Notes under the pieces: generated by a model
What the model saw: the letters and a program-made list of their open reading frames with translations, nothing else
Databases searched by the model: none
Told to the model about the DNA's origin: nothing
NCBI RefSeq assembly: GCF_024752355.1
Contig: NZ_JANTHZ010000001.1
Location: forward strand, 868,001-932,000
Direction: 5' to 3'
Origin: Ancylobacter mangrovi
Lineage (GTDB): Bacteria; Pseudomonadota; Alphaproteobacteria; Rhizobiales; Xanthobacteraceae
DNA length: 64,000 bases
Made by a program: the position numbers and the translations under genes
In this document: positions 1 to 8,891 of the stretch, piece after piece
Layout of the letters: every line of letters starts with the position of its first letter
Position numbering within the stretch: the first letter of the stretch is position 1

Positions 1-527
1 TGCTGTGCGGGCTCGGCGTGGTCGCGGGCTACGCGCTGATCGGCAGCGTCTGGCTCATCATGAAGACCGAAGGGCGGATCGCGGTGCGCGCGCGCATGCA
101 GGCGCGAATCCTGCTGCCGGTGGTGCTCATCTTCATGGGCATCGTCAGCCTGTGGACGCCGATCGCCTTCCCGCGCATCGCCGAGCGCTGGTTCACCACG
201 CCGAACCTGTTCTACCTCGCCCCGGTGCCGATCGTCACGCTGATCCTCGCCGGGCTGGTCTGGCGCTGGCTGGAGGACGGGCACGAGCACATGCCGTTCT
301 TCGGCGTCATCGGCCTGTTCCTGCTGGGCTATATCGGCATCGGCATCTCGATCTTCCCCTATCTGATCCCGCCCTCGCTGACCGTGTGGGAGACCGCCGC
401 CGCGCCGGCGAGCCAGGTCTTCACGCTGATCGGCACGGTGTTCATGCTGCCGGTGATCCTCGGCTATACCGCCTTCGTCTACTGGCTGTTCCGCGGCAAG
501 GTGCGCGAGGGCGAGGGCTACCACTGA
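1..527 (+). CDS. cydB: Cytochrome bd ubiquinol oxidase subunit II, C-terminal part (CydB)
   Basis: This is the last ~174 residues of a polytopic inner-membrane protein whose 5' end lies outside the window. At least four hydrophobic segments are visible, with a loop carrying WRWLEDGHEHMPF and a C-terminal helix containing ILGYTAFVYWLFRGKV, a pattern typical of CydB C-termini. CydB pairs with CydA to form the high-affinity quinol oxidase used at low oxygen. The reading frame is open from the first bases and stops at 525-527. No cydX-like small gene follows it. The family assignment rests on sequence resemblance and is fairly secure; bd-I versus CIO-type subclass cannot be decided from this fragment. 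Confidence 0.85.
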   Translation, partial: LCGLGVVAGYALIGSVWLIMKTEGRIAVRARMQARILLPVVLIFMGIVSLWTPIAFPRIAERWFTTPNLFYLAPVPIVTLILAGLVWRWLEDGHEHMPFFGVIGLFLLGYIGIGISIFPYLIPPSLTVWETAAAPASQVFTLIGTVFMLPVILGYTAFVYWLFRGKVREGEGYH

Positions 528-795
528 GGCCTGCCGCGCCGAGGGGCCGGGCGGGGCAAGAAGGCCCTCGGCCGAATCGCTTTAGGGGGCTGCGCGTCGC
601 AGGGTAGGTCCCGCGCGTCTCGGGCGGCCTCCTCCGCAGAATGGGAAGCCCGGGCCGACGCCGCGCATCCTCCAGCCACTAGGGGTCGCAGGCGCTCAGG
701 CTACCCCGCGACCGCGTGCTCCGGCCCCATCCTGCGCGTCGGACTTTCCCTAACCGCGTCGTCCCCTGAAACGCTCGCCCGCACCCTCGCCGGCC

Positions 796-2319
796 TCACT
801 TCGGCGCGGGCGGGGGCACCACCGCCCAGCCGACCCGCACCGGGTCCAGCCGGCCGGCGATTGCCCAGGGCACCACGATCGGCGCCTGCGGCTGCAGGTC
901 CGGCCACAGCTCGCGCAGCCCGTAGGGCGGCCCGCCATTGGCGCTGAGCACCGGCCACACCAGCACCATGCCCTCATGCGCGGCGAGGTGGTTCACCGTC
1001 GCCGAAGCCTGCGCCGGCCCGGCCTGCGGCATCAGCACCGGCCGGGCGGAGCTGGCGAGCGCGATCGGCGCCGCCAGTGCAGTGACGCCGCCGATCGCGC
1101 CCGGCGGATGGCCGAGCCGCCGCGTCGCCGCCTCGGTGAGCGGGCCGGCGACCGCGCGGGCGGGGAAGTTGACGGCCTGCCCTCTCCGGCCGACCTGCGG
1201 CGCGCCGAGCGTCACCAGCGCCGTCACCACCGCCGGCGCGGCGACGCAGGCGAGCCAGAGCGGCGCCATCGCCCGGCGCCGGTGGATCCCCGCCACCTGC
1301 CCGCGCCAGGCCACCAGCAGCACCGCGAGCAGCGCCGGCGCGGGCGTGCCCCACACGGTCTGCCGCTCGCCGAGCGCGGCCAGCGCCAGCGCGGCGAGCA
1401 GCGGCACGATGCCCATCACCGCCATGAAGACCGGCGCAAAGTCCGGCACCGGCCCGCGCGCCAGCGTCGGCACATCCTCGCGCGCCCTGTCGCCGCCTCC
1501 CCGCTCGCCGGCGCGCGAGGAGATCAGCACCAGCAGCGCGCCCGGCACGCTGGCGAGCACCAGCCCGGCCAGCAGCGTCGCCGCCGGCACCATGGACGAG
1601 CCCCCGGCCGCGGCTCCGCCTGCCGCACCCAGCGTCGGCACGGGCGGGGGAAAGCGCACCGTCCACAGTGCGAACGGAATGAGGAAGGTGAGGCCCATCG
1701 CCACCGGCTGCACGATGTCGCGGGTGCGCAGCGCCGCCCGGCCGGCCGGGGTTAGCGCGATCAGCAGCGCCGCCGCCAGCACCACGGCCCAGCCCGACCA
1801 GCCGGCGAACAGCGCGATGCCGCCCGCCGCCGCGAGGGCCGGCCAGGCATGGCTCTTGCGCTCGCCGATCAGCCGCCAGCTCTCGAGCACGACCCACAGC
1901 ACGGCGGGCAGTGCCAGCCGGTCCGGCGCGTAGGGGTCGAGCGGCAGGCCGATCCCCTCCACCGCGACGAAGACCAGCGCCGCCGCGCCGCCCATGGCGC
2001 GCCCGAGGAAGCGCGAGGCGAGGCGGTAGGCGAGCCCCGCCGAGGCCAGCATGGCGAGGGCGAACAGCGCATAGACCGCCCACAGGCCGAGCCCGTCCAG
2101 CGCCAGCCAGCTCAACCCCGCCGCCAGCGGCCCGCCGGCATCGGCGGCGACGCGTCCCGCGCGGGCCGCCAGCAGATATTGCGTCAGTTCCAGCGGCGGC
2201 GAGGCGAAGACCAGCAGCGGCAGCGCCACCCAGAGCAGGCCGAGCGCACCGCCCGCCATCCGCACCGCCAGACCGGGGCGCGCGCGCAGCGCTTCGATCC
2301 AGAGCGCCGACCAGAGCAT
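796..2319 (-). CDS. Polytopic membrane protein, possible GT-C type glycosyltransferase
   Basis: A 507-residue protein made largely of hydrophobic segments (roughly ten) separated by short Arg-rich loops, with a hydrophilic C-terminal domain of about 130 residues. The first helix is followed by a short extracytoplasmic stretch (SPPLELTQYLLAARAGRV), a layout reminiscent of GT-C dolichyl- or undecaprenyl-phosphate sugar transferases of the PMT/ArnT/GT39 group, but I see no decisive DE or DD motif, so the function is inferred weakly. The ATG at 2317-2319 lies 8 bases after the rnhB stop, so the two genes are probably cotranscribed. An alternative is a membrane protein of unknown function; membrane location itself is secure. 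Confidence 0.6.
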   Translation of the reverse strand: MLWSALWIEALRARPGLAVRMAGGALGLLWVALPLLVFASPPLELTQYLLAARAGRVAADAGGPLAAGLSWLALDGLGLWAVYALFALAMLASAGLAYRLASRFLGRAMGGAAALVFVAVEGIGLPLDPYAPDRLALPAVLWVVLESWRLIGERKSHAWPALAAAGGIALFAGWSGWAVVLAAALLIALTPAGRAALRTRDIVQPVAMGLTFLIPFALWTVRFPPPVPTLGAAGGAAAGGSSMVPAATLLAGLVLASVPGALLVLISSRAGERGGGDRAREDVPTLARGPVPDFAPVFMAVMGIVPLLAALALAALGERQTVWGTPAPALLAVLLVAWRGQVAGIHRRRAMAPLWLACVAAPAVVTALVTLGAPQVGRRGQAVNFPARAVAGPLTEAATRRLGHPPGAIGGVTALAAPIALASSARPVLMPQAGPAQASATVNHLAAHEGMVLVWPVLSANGGPPYGLRELWPDLQPQAPIVVPWAIAGRLDPVRVGWAVVPPPAPK

Positions 2320-2327
2320 GGCCGCGC

Positions 2328-3062
2328 CTAGACGCCGTCGGCCAGCGCCACGGGGCGCAGCACCGGATCGCGCCGTTCCGCGCCCGGCTCCGTCTCGACC
2401 GCTCTCGTCTCGACAAGCACCGTCTGCGCGAGCTCGATTTCCAGCGCCCGGCGCGCGCGCACCGGCGCGAAGGAGGTGCGGTGGTGGCGGCAGGTGCCGA
2501 GTGCGGCCAGCGCCTCGGCGTGCTCGGGCGTGCCGTAGCCCATGTGGCGCTCGAAGCCGTAGCCGGGATGAGCGAGGCCGAGCGAGGCCATCAGCCGGTC
2601 GCGGGTCACCTTGGCGACGATCGAGGCGGCGGCGATGGAAGCGACCAGCGCGTCCCCGCCGATGATCGCCCGCGCCGCGCAGGCGACCGGCGGCAGGTCG
2701 TTGCCGTCGACCAGCAGCAACCGCGGCGCGCGCGGCAGGCCGGCGGCGGCGCGCGCCAGCGCCCACAGCGTCGCCTGCCGGATGTTGTCGCCGTCGATCC
2801 GCGCCGGCGGGGCGAAGGCGAGCGACACCTCCGCCGTGGCGCAGATCTCCTCGAACAGCGCCTCGCGCTGCGCCGCCTTCAGCTTCTTGGAATCGTCGAG
2901 CCCCTCGGGCACCCGGTCGCGATCGAGCACGACCGCGCAGGCGACGACCGGCCCGGCCCATGGGCCGCGCCCGACCTCGTCGACCCCCGCCACCGGCACA
3001 TCGCCCGCCAACCACGCCGCGGCTTCATGGGTGAAGTCCGGCTTCTGGCGTATGATCGTCAT
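2328..3062 (-). CDS. rnhB: Ribonuclease HII
   Basis: This 244-residue enzyme cleaves the RNA strand of RNA-DNA hybrids and removes misincorporated ribonucleotides in the cytoplasm. The signature [13 protein letters not shown] at residues 26-38 holds the catalytic Asp28-Glu29 pair; a third Asp lies in LLLVDGN (about 119) and the family block [14 protein letters not shown] follows at about 142-155. The ATG chosen at 3060-3062 gives the usual family length; GAGGG lies six bases upstream. The open frame extends further upstream, but that stretch is a Pro/Arg-rich sequence unlike the family. It is the first gene of a likely two-gene unit with the downstream membrane protein and is divergent from marC. 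Confidence 0.95.
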   Translation of the reverse strand: MTIIRQKPDFTHEAAAWLAGDVPVAGVDEVGRGPWAGPVVACAVVLDRDRVPEGLDDSKKLKAAQREALFEEICATAEVSLAFAPPARIDGDNIRQATLWALARAAAGLPRAPRLLLVDGNDLPPVACAARAIIGGDALVASIAAASIVAKVTRDRLMASLGLAHPGYGFERHMGYGTPEHAEALAALGTCRHHRTSFAPVRARRALEIELAQTVLVETRAVETEPGAERRDPVLRPVALADGV

Positions 3063-3186
3063 CTCCTGCCCTCGCGACTCGTCCGGGGCAGGATGCCGGC
3101 CGGCCGGCCGCGAGGCAACCGGGCCGGCGGGGCCATGCCCGCTCACAGGGGCATCGGCGTTCCGGATCGGCGTCGATGACGTCCAT

Positions 3187-3237
3187 GCTGTGTCATTCAT
3201 GACGCTGTGACGTTCATCAGGCTGTGACATTCATGAC
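3187..3237. repeat. Three tandem 17-bp repeats in the rnhB-marC divergent region
   Basis: Three directly abutting 17-base units occupy 3187-3203, 3204-3220 and 3221-3237. The units read GCTGTGTCATTCATGAC, GCTGTGACGTTCATCAG and GCTGTGACATTCATGAC; units 1 and 3 differ at one base and unit 2 differs from unit 3 at three. They lie 125 bases upstream of the rnhB start and 108 bases upstream of marC, so they are placed to act as operator iterons for either gene. The binding factor is unknown. Confidence 0.75.
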
Positions 3238-3344
3238 ATGGCAAGCATGGCATGCGATCCATGTCGCGGTGCCGGCGGCACGGCGCCCAGGGCGGGCAGC
3301 ACAAGGGCGCGGCGGTCACGGCCCGGCGCGAGGGGGAAAGACGG

Positions 3345-3968
3345 ATGAACTTGTCGGAACATCTTCAGGAATTCGTCACCCTGTGGGTGGTCATCGATCC
3401 GCTGGGGACGCTTCCGGTCTTCATCGCCGTCACCGCCACGCTCGACGCCGCCAACCAGCGCAAGGCGGCCTTCATCTCCATCATCGTCTCGTTCTGCGTG
3501 CTGGTGTTCTTCGCCCTGGCGGGAAGCTCGCTGCTGCGCTCGATGGACGTATCGATCAACTCGTTCCAGATCGCCGGCGGCATCGTGCTGTTCCTGTTCG
3601 CGCTGACCATGGTCCACGGGTCGAACCATTCGGACACCCACGCCTCGGCCGAGACCAATCCGGTGGACATCGCCATCTACCCGCTGGCCATGCCCTCCAT
3701 CGCCAGCCCCGGCGCCATGCTGGCCGCGGTGGTGCTGACGGACGACGCCCGGCACAATTTTCCCGACAAGATGATGACCATCGTCACCTTCAGCCTGGTG
3801 CTGTTGGTGGCGCTGGCGATCATGCTCGCCGCCGGGCCGCTGATGCGCTTCATCGGGCGCGGCGGCGCGGCGGTCATCAGCCGCGTCATGGGCATGCTGC
3901 TCGCCGCCCTCGCCATCGACCTCGTGCTCAGCGCGCTGTCGAACTGGCTCAAGCTTCCCCCGATCTGA
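3345..3968 (+). CDS. MarC family membrane protein
   Basis: A 207-residue integral inner-membrane protein of the MarC/UPF0056 family, with six predicted membrane segments. Recognisable family features are the N-terminal stretch LWVVIDPLGTLPVFIAVT (about 11-28) and the mid-protein ATYPLAMP-like block, here IYPLAMPSIASPGAML at about 108-123, which mirrors the first half as in other MarC proteins. The ATG at 3345 follows AGGGGGAAAGACGG, a good ribosome-binding site. MarC proteins were once linked to multiple antibiotic resistance, but that role has not held up and the transport substrate is unknown. The gene stands alone, divergent from rnhB and convergent with the hydrolase gene. Confidence 0.9.
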   Translation: MNLSEHLQEFVTLWVVIDPLGTLPVFIAVTATLDAANQRKAAFISIIVSFCVLVFFALAGSSLLRSMDVSINSFQIAGGIVLFLFALTMVHGSNHSDTHASAETNPVDIAIYPLAMPSIASPGAMLAAVVLTDDARHNFPDKMMTIVTFSLVLLVALAIMLAAGPLMRFIGRGGAAVISRVMGMLLAALAIDLVLSALSNWLKLPPI

Positions 3969-3995
3969 CCGCCGGCCGCGCCGGCGTTTCCGCGC

Positions 3996-4877
3996 TCAGG
4001 TCTCCACCGGCGGCGGCACGCCGAGATGCTTGGCGAGGAAATCGGAGGTGCGCCCCCAGGCGAGCTCGGCCGCCTTCGGGTCGTAGCGGGTCGGGCTGGT
4101 GTCGTTGTTGAAGGCGTGGTTGACGCCCTCATAGACATAGATGGTGAAGTCCTTGCCGGCCTCCTTCAGCGCCTTCTCATAGGCCGGCACGTTCGCGTTG
4201 ATGCGGTTGTCGAGCCCGGCATAGTGCAGCAGCAGCGCGGCCTCGATCGTGTCGACGTCGTCGAGCGGGGGCGGCATGCCGTAATAGGCGACGCCGGCCT
4301 TCAGCTCCGGGCTCGCCTCGGCGAGCAGGTTCACCATGCCTCCGCCCCAGCAGAAGCCGATCGCCCCGACCGAGCCGGTCGAGGCCTCGTTGTCCTTCAG
4401 GAAGGCGACCGCATCCACCGCCCGCTGCACCGTCGCCGCGCGGTCGAGCTCGGCGATCATGGAGCGCGCCTTGTCCTCGTCCTCGGGCGTGCCGCCATCG
4501 GCCGAGAGCAGGTCGACGCCGAAGGCGAGGTAGCCGGCGAGCGCCAGCCGGCGCGTCACGTCCTTGATATGCGGGTTCAGCCCCCGGTTCTCGTGGATCA
4601 CCAGCACCGCCGGGCGTTTGGCGTCGGCGCGCCGGGCGCGCACGAGGTAGCCGCTGATGTCGTCCCCGCCGGAGGGGTAGCTCACCATCGCGGCGTTCAG
4701 CCGTGGATCGCCCTCCGGCACCATGGCCGCGCGGGCATAGTCATTGGTGAGCAGGGGCAGCAGGGCCGCGGCGGCCGCGGCCGAGCCCGCCAGCGTCCCC
4801 AGCCGGTCCATGAATCCCCGGCGGTCGATCTGGCCATGGGTGAACCGGTCGTAGAGATCGATGATGCGTTGGTCCAT
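3996..4877 (-). CDS. Dienelactone hydrolase family protein, probably Tat-exported
   Basis: A 293-residue alpha/beta hydrolase. The catalytic triad expected for dienelactone hydrolases is visible as Cys176 in GFCWGG, Asp223 in YAGLDNRI and His254 in GVNHAF. The N-terminus has a twin-arginine-like stretch (DRRGFMDRLG, Arg19-Arg20) followed by an alanine-rich hydrophobic run, as in many periplasmic members, so Tat export is likely. The ATG at 4875-4877 is preceded by GGGAGG at good spacing. The substrate is not known; family members hydrolyse dienelactones or other small esters. The gene faces marC tail to tail and is separated from groEL by about 275 bases, so it appears to be a single-gene unit. 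Confidence 0.88.
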   Translation of the reverse strand: MDQRIIDLYDRFTHGQIDRRGFMDRLGTLAGSAAAAAALLPLLTNDYARAAMVPEGDPRLNAAMVSYPSGGDDISGYLVRARRADAKRPAVLVIHENRGLNPHIKDVTRRLALAGYLAFGVDLLSADGGTPEDEDKARSMIAELDRAATVQRAVDAVAFLKDNEASTGSVGAIGFCWGGGMVNLLAEASPELKAGVAYYGMPPPLDDVDTIEAALLLHYAGLDNRINANVPAYEKALKEAGKDFTIYVYEGVNHAFNNDTSPTRYDPKAAELAWGRTSDFLAKHLGVPPPVET

Positions 4878-5094
4878 CGGCACGCCTCCCTCTCTGTCCG
4901 CGGGAGGATGAGCCGCCTCCCGTCCGGGCGCACGTCGCAAGTGAGTGAACGTGGCAGAGCGAACGGCGCCCGCCCGCAACCATCTAAGGCGCGAACGGCC
5001 ACGGGCCAGAGCGGCGACGCGGCCGGTGGTCGCCGCAAACGAAAAGAGCGCAGCTCGCGCCGCGCCCTTTCCAACTCGATGAAGGCTTCCTGCC

Positions 5095-5120
5095 CCGAAG
5101 CCGGGCCCGCCCGGCTTCGG
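5095..5120 (-). terminator. GC-rich hairpin downstream of groEL
   Basis: A perfect 12-base inverted repeat, CCGAAGCCGGGC, with a 2-base loop, starts 34 bases after the groEL stop codon. There is no T-tract on the groEL strand, so it may be an RNA 3'-end stabiliser rather than a classical intrinsic terminator. Confidence 0.5.
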
Positions 5121-5153
5121 CACTCGGTAACCGCAGGGGCGGTTGGATTTCGA

Positions 5154-6875
<1,722 letters not shown>

Positions 6876-6886
6876 TTAGCCGGCGT

Positions 6887-7183
6887 TCAGCCGACGATGC
6901 CCATGACGTCCGATTCCTTCATGATCAGGAGGTCCTGACCGTCGATCTTGACCTCGGTGCCGGACCACTTGCCGAACAGCACCTTGTCGCCGGCCTTCAC
7001 GTCGAGCGGGACCAGCTTGCCCGCCTCGTCGCGCGCGCCGGGGCCGACCGCGACCACTTCGCCCTGGGAGGGCTTTTCCTTCGCGGTGTCGGGGATGATG
7101 ATGCCGCCGGCGGTCTTCTCTTCCGCGTCGAGGCGCTTCACCACGATACGATCATGCAGGGGGCGGAACTTCAGCTTGGCCAT
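6887..7183 (-). CDS. groS: Co-chaperonin GroES (10 kDa)
   Basis: A 98-residue protein that forms the heptameric lid on GroEL. It shows the typical N-terminus [20 protein letters not shown], the mobile-loop region [26 protein letters not shown] (read here in overlapping short blocks, e.g. [13 protein letters not shown] at about 26-38) and the C-terminal strand [20 protein letters not shown]. The ATG at 7181-7183 is the first gene of the groESL operon, with the CIRCE operator 55-81 bases upstream, pointing to repression by HrcA and release on heat shock. Confidence 0.98.
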   Translation of the reverse strand: MAKLKFRPLHDRIVVKRLDAEEKTAGGIIIPDTAKEKPSQGEVVAVGPGARDEAGKLVPLDVKAGDKVLFGKWSGTEVKIDGQDLLIMKESDVMGIVG

Positions 7184-7237
7184 TGATGGCTCCTCGGGTC
7201 ATCCTGTCACGCGCCGCCTGGGCGCTCGGGTGCACGT

Positions 7238-7264
7238 CTAGCACTCTTCCAGAGCGAGTGCCAA
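7238..7264 (-). promoter_or_regulatory. CIRCE operator (HrcA-binding site) of groESL
   Basis: On the minus strand the sequence reads TTGGCACTC, nine bases, GAGTGCTAG. This matches the CIRCE consensus TTAGCACTC-N9-GAGTGCTAA at 16 of 18 arm positions. It sits 55-81 bases upstream of the groES start codon, the expected place for HrcA repression. Confidence 0.93.
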
Positions 7265-7366
7265 AAGCGCAGCGGAGATAGGCAGGCCGCGAAAGGGAGT
7301 CAAGCCGCGCGAGGCGTCGAAATCCGGCGGCGGGCGCGAAAAGGCCCGGCCCGGAAAGGCGGCATG

Positions 7367-7395
7367 AAAAAACCCGGCCCGCAACGCGGACCGGG
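7367..7395 (-). terminator. Intrinsic terminator of the first phasin gene
   Basis: On the minus strand a 10-base-pair stem (CCCGGTCCGC with GCGGGCCGGG, one G-U pair) and a 3-base loop are followed by six T residues. It begins about 50 bases after the phasin stop codon. Confidence 0.85.
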
Positions 7396-7445
7396 CTTGG
7401 CGCGGCGAGGCCGCGCGGAAGGGACGGAAGCGGGGCGAAACGCCC

Positions 7446-7955
7446 TCAGGCCGCCGACTTCTTGATGGTCTTCTCGACCGAAGCCTTGATCGGCTCGGCG
7501 GTGTCGGTCGCCACCTTCTGGGCGATGGACGAGAGTTCCTTCGCCTGCGCCGACATCACGTCGAACTGCTTGCGCATGTGGCCGGTCGAAAGCTCGACCG
7601 CCTCGGACACGCTCTTGGCGCCGAGCAGCGCGCCCATGTAGTCGAAGGCCGCGTTCACGTTGGTGCGCAGGGATTCCAGCGCCAGCGTGTTGTATTCGGT
7701 CACGCCCTTGGAGGCGGTGGTGTAGGTGTCCTCGAGGAGGTCGGTGGTCTCCTCGGCGCTGTTCTTCAGTTTCTCATAGGTCTCGCGCGCGCTCTGCACG
7801 CTCTTCTCGGCCATCTCGCGCATGACCGCGGGGACCTCGAGCGACGCCATGTCGATCTTCGGAAGCTCGAATTTGGCGAACGCAGCCTCGAAAGAGGGCG
7901 GGGCCGCCTTCGCGCTCTTCTTGGGGGCAGGCGTGACGGGAGTAGCCTCAGCCAT
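7446..7955 (-). CDS. Phasin family protein (granule-associated)
   Basis: A 169-residue, strongly helical protein of the phasin_2 type. Phasins coat polyhydroxybutyrate granules and control their size and number. An Ala/Lys/Pro-rich N-terminus is followed by long amphipathic helices (for example VQSARETYEKLKNSAEETT) and the typical block NTLALESLRTNVNAAFDYMGAL. The tail is Lys-rich (KTIKKSAA). The ATG at 7953-7955 has AGGAGAGAAGAA directly upstream; a longer open frame runs 41 codons further but lacks this signal. A 35-bp perfect palindrome lies 130-164 bases upstream and a terminator follows, so it is probably monocistronic and regulated by a granule-sensing repressor such as PhaR. Confidence 0.9.
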   Translation of the reverse strand: MAEATPVTPAPKKSAKAAPPSFEAAFAKFELPKIDMASLEVPAVMREMAEKSVQSARETYEKLKNSAEETTDLLEDTYTTASKGVTEYNTLALESLRTNVNAAFDYMGALLGAKSVSEAVELSTGHMRKQFDVMSAQAKELSSIAQKVATDTAEPIKASVEKTIKKSAA

Positions 7956-8084
7956 TTCTTCTCTCCTCATCGCGGTGACAACCAGGAAGGTCGCGATCGT
8001 TCCCGCGTCGACGATCGCACCTTGCGCGTGGAAGACGCGACACCCGATGATGAGCGGGGGTCCTTCCTGACGTCGCACTCCCTA

Positions 8085-8119
8085 ATTGTGCATTGCAATA
8101 TCATATTGCAATGCACAAT
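8085..8119. promoter_or_regulatory. 35-bp perfect palindrome between the phasin genes, probable PhaR-type operator
   Basis: Two perfect 17-base arms, ATTGTGCATTGCAATAT (8085-8101) and its complement (8103-8119), flank a single C at 8102. Each arm contains TGC-N3-GCA (TGCATTGCA or TGCAATGCA), the kind of core reported for PhaR repressors of PHB granule genes. It lies 130-164 bases upstream of the first phasin gene and 94-128 bases beyond the end of the second. It is AT-rich in an otherwise GC-rich region. The palindrome is seen directly; PhaR binding is inferred. Confidence 0.75.
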
Positions 8120-8213
8120 CAACCCCGGATGACTGATTTTTCTGCAAGGCCGCCCCGGTACGGCCCATTTGCAGGGCGCCCGGCCCTCTTTTCTCAGCCC
8201 TGCTTGTTGGGCC

Positions 8214-8600
8214 CTACTTCTTCGGCTTGGCGCCGGGCGTGCCCATCGCGGCCGCCGAGGCGCCGTGCTCGCCGAGCACCTTGGCCTGCTCGGTCAGGCG
8301 CGCGGCCTGCTCGCGCACGAAGTCGGCCTGCAGGCGCGGCCAGTCGTCGAAACTCTGCGCCCTGGCGATACGGGCCGCGAAGTCGAAGGCGGCGGCGATG
8401 TTCGCCTCGGCGAAATCGAGCGTCGTGCGGCCGATCTCGCGCACGTTCTCATGCGCAGCATCGACCTGCCGGCCGGCGTCGTCCAGCGCCTTGTGCGCTG
8501 CATCGATGACGCCGTCGATCGCCACGCGGGCCTGGTCGACGCCCTGCTCGGCGAATGTGCGCAGTTCCTCGGGAATTTCCGGTTTCAGATCACTGGGCAT
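8214..8600 (-). CDS. Second phasin-like protein
   Basis: A 128-residue helical protein with the phasin_2 pattern: PEELRTFAEQGVDQARVAID at the N-terminal part, then ENVREIGRTTLDFAEANIAAAFDFAARIARA, whose core resembles the phasin block in the neighbouring gene, and a Lys-rich tail (GAKPKK). It is expected to bind polyhydroxyalkanoate granules. The ATG at 8598-8600 is preceded by GGAGGTG at seven bases, a strong ribosome-binding site. It lies upstream of the first phasin on the same strand, but the 258-base gap with its palindrome suggests separate promoters. A related role in membrane or stress protection cannot be excluded. Confidence 0.8.
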   Translation of the reverse strand: MPSDLKPEIPEELRTFAEQGVDQARVAIDGVIDAAHKALDDAGRQVDAAHENVREIGRTTLDFAEANIAAAFDFAARIARAQSFDDWPRLQADFVREQAARLTEQAKVLGEHGASAAAMGTPGAKPKK

Positions 8601-8660
8601 GGTGACACCTCCGCTCTCGACGCCCAATCGTACAATCAGCCGTTCGGCGCTTTCTATTCG

Positions 8661-8674
8661 CGTAGGCGCCTACG
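8661..8674. promoter_or_regulatory. 14-bp perfect palindrome upstream of the second phasin gene
   Basis: CGTAGGCGCCTACG reads the same on both strands. It lies 61-74 bases upstream of the second phasin start codon, in a position suited to an operator. The binding protein is unknown. Confidence 0.45.
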
Positions 8675-8742
8675 ACCAAAGTATAATGCTTCTGGCAGGA
8701 CGCAACGATAATCGCCGCGTGACGGGTCGCATTGGTTGCCTG

Positions 8743-8776
8743 CGGTTAACCGGCTTCAGTCGCCACCGGTTAACCT
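8743..8776. promoter_or_regulatory. Paired GGTTAACC palindromes upstream of pdhS
   Basis: Two copies of the self-complementary octamer GGTTAACC occur at 8744-8751 and 8768-8775, 24 bases apart centre to centre, 117-149 bases upstream of the pdhS start. TTAACC resembles a CtrA half-site, but the spacing is not the classical TTAA-N7-TTAA, so the regulator is uncertain. Confidence 0.45.
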
Positions 8777-8891
8777 GAAACTGCGAAGCCGGCGTGACGC
8801 AGGGCCCCCGGCGTGGCGCGGGAGCACCGCCGCCATTAAAGTAACTCGGGTGCCGGGTGTAAGGAACACGGCGGCAGGCGTTCTGGTGGGC

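Noticed and set aside
528..795. cydX-like small gene after cydB
   Set aside because: No short frame with the expected aromatic N-terminus or ribosome-binding site is present in this gap, and no tRNA-like fold was seen.
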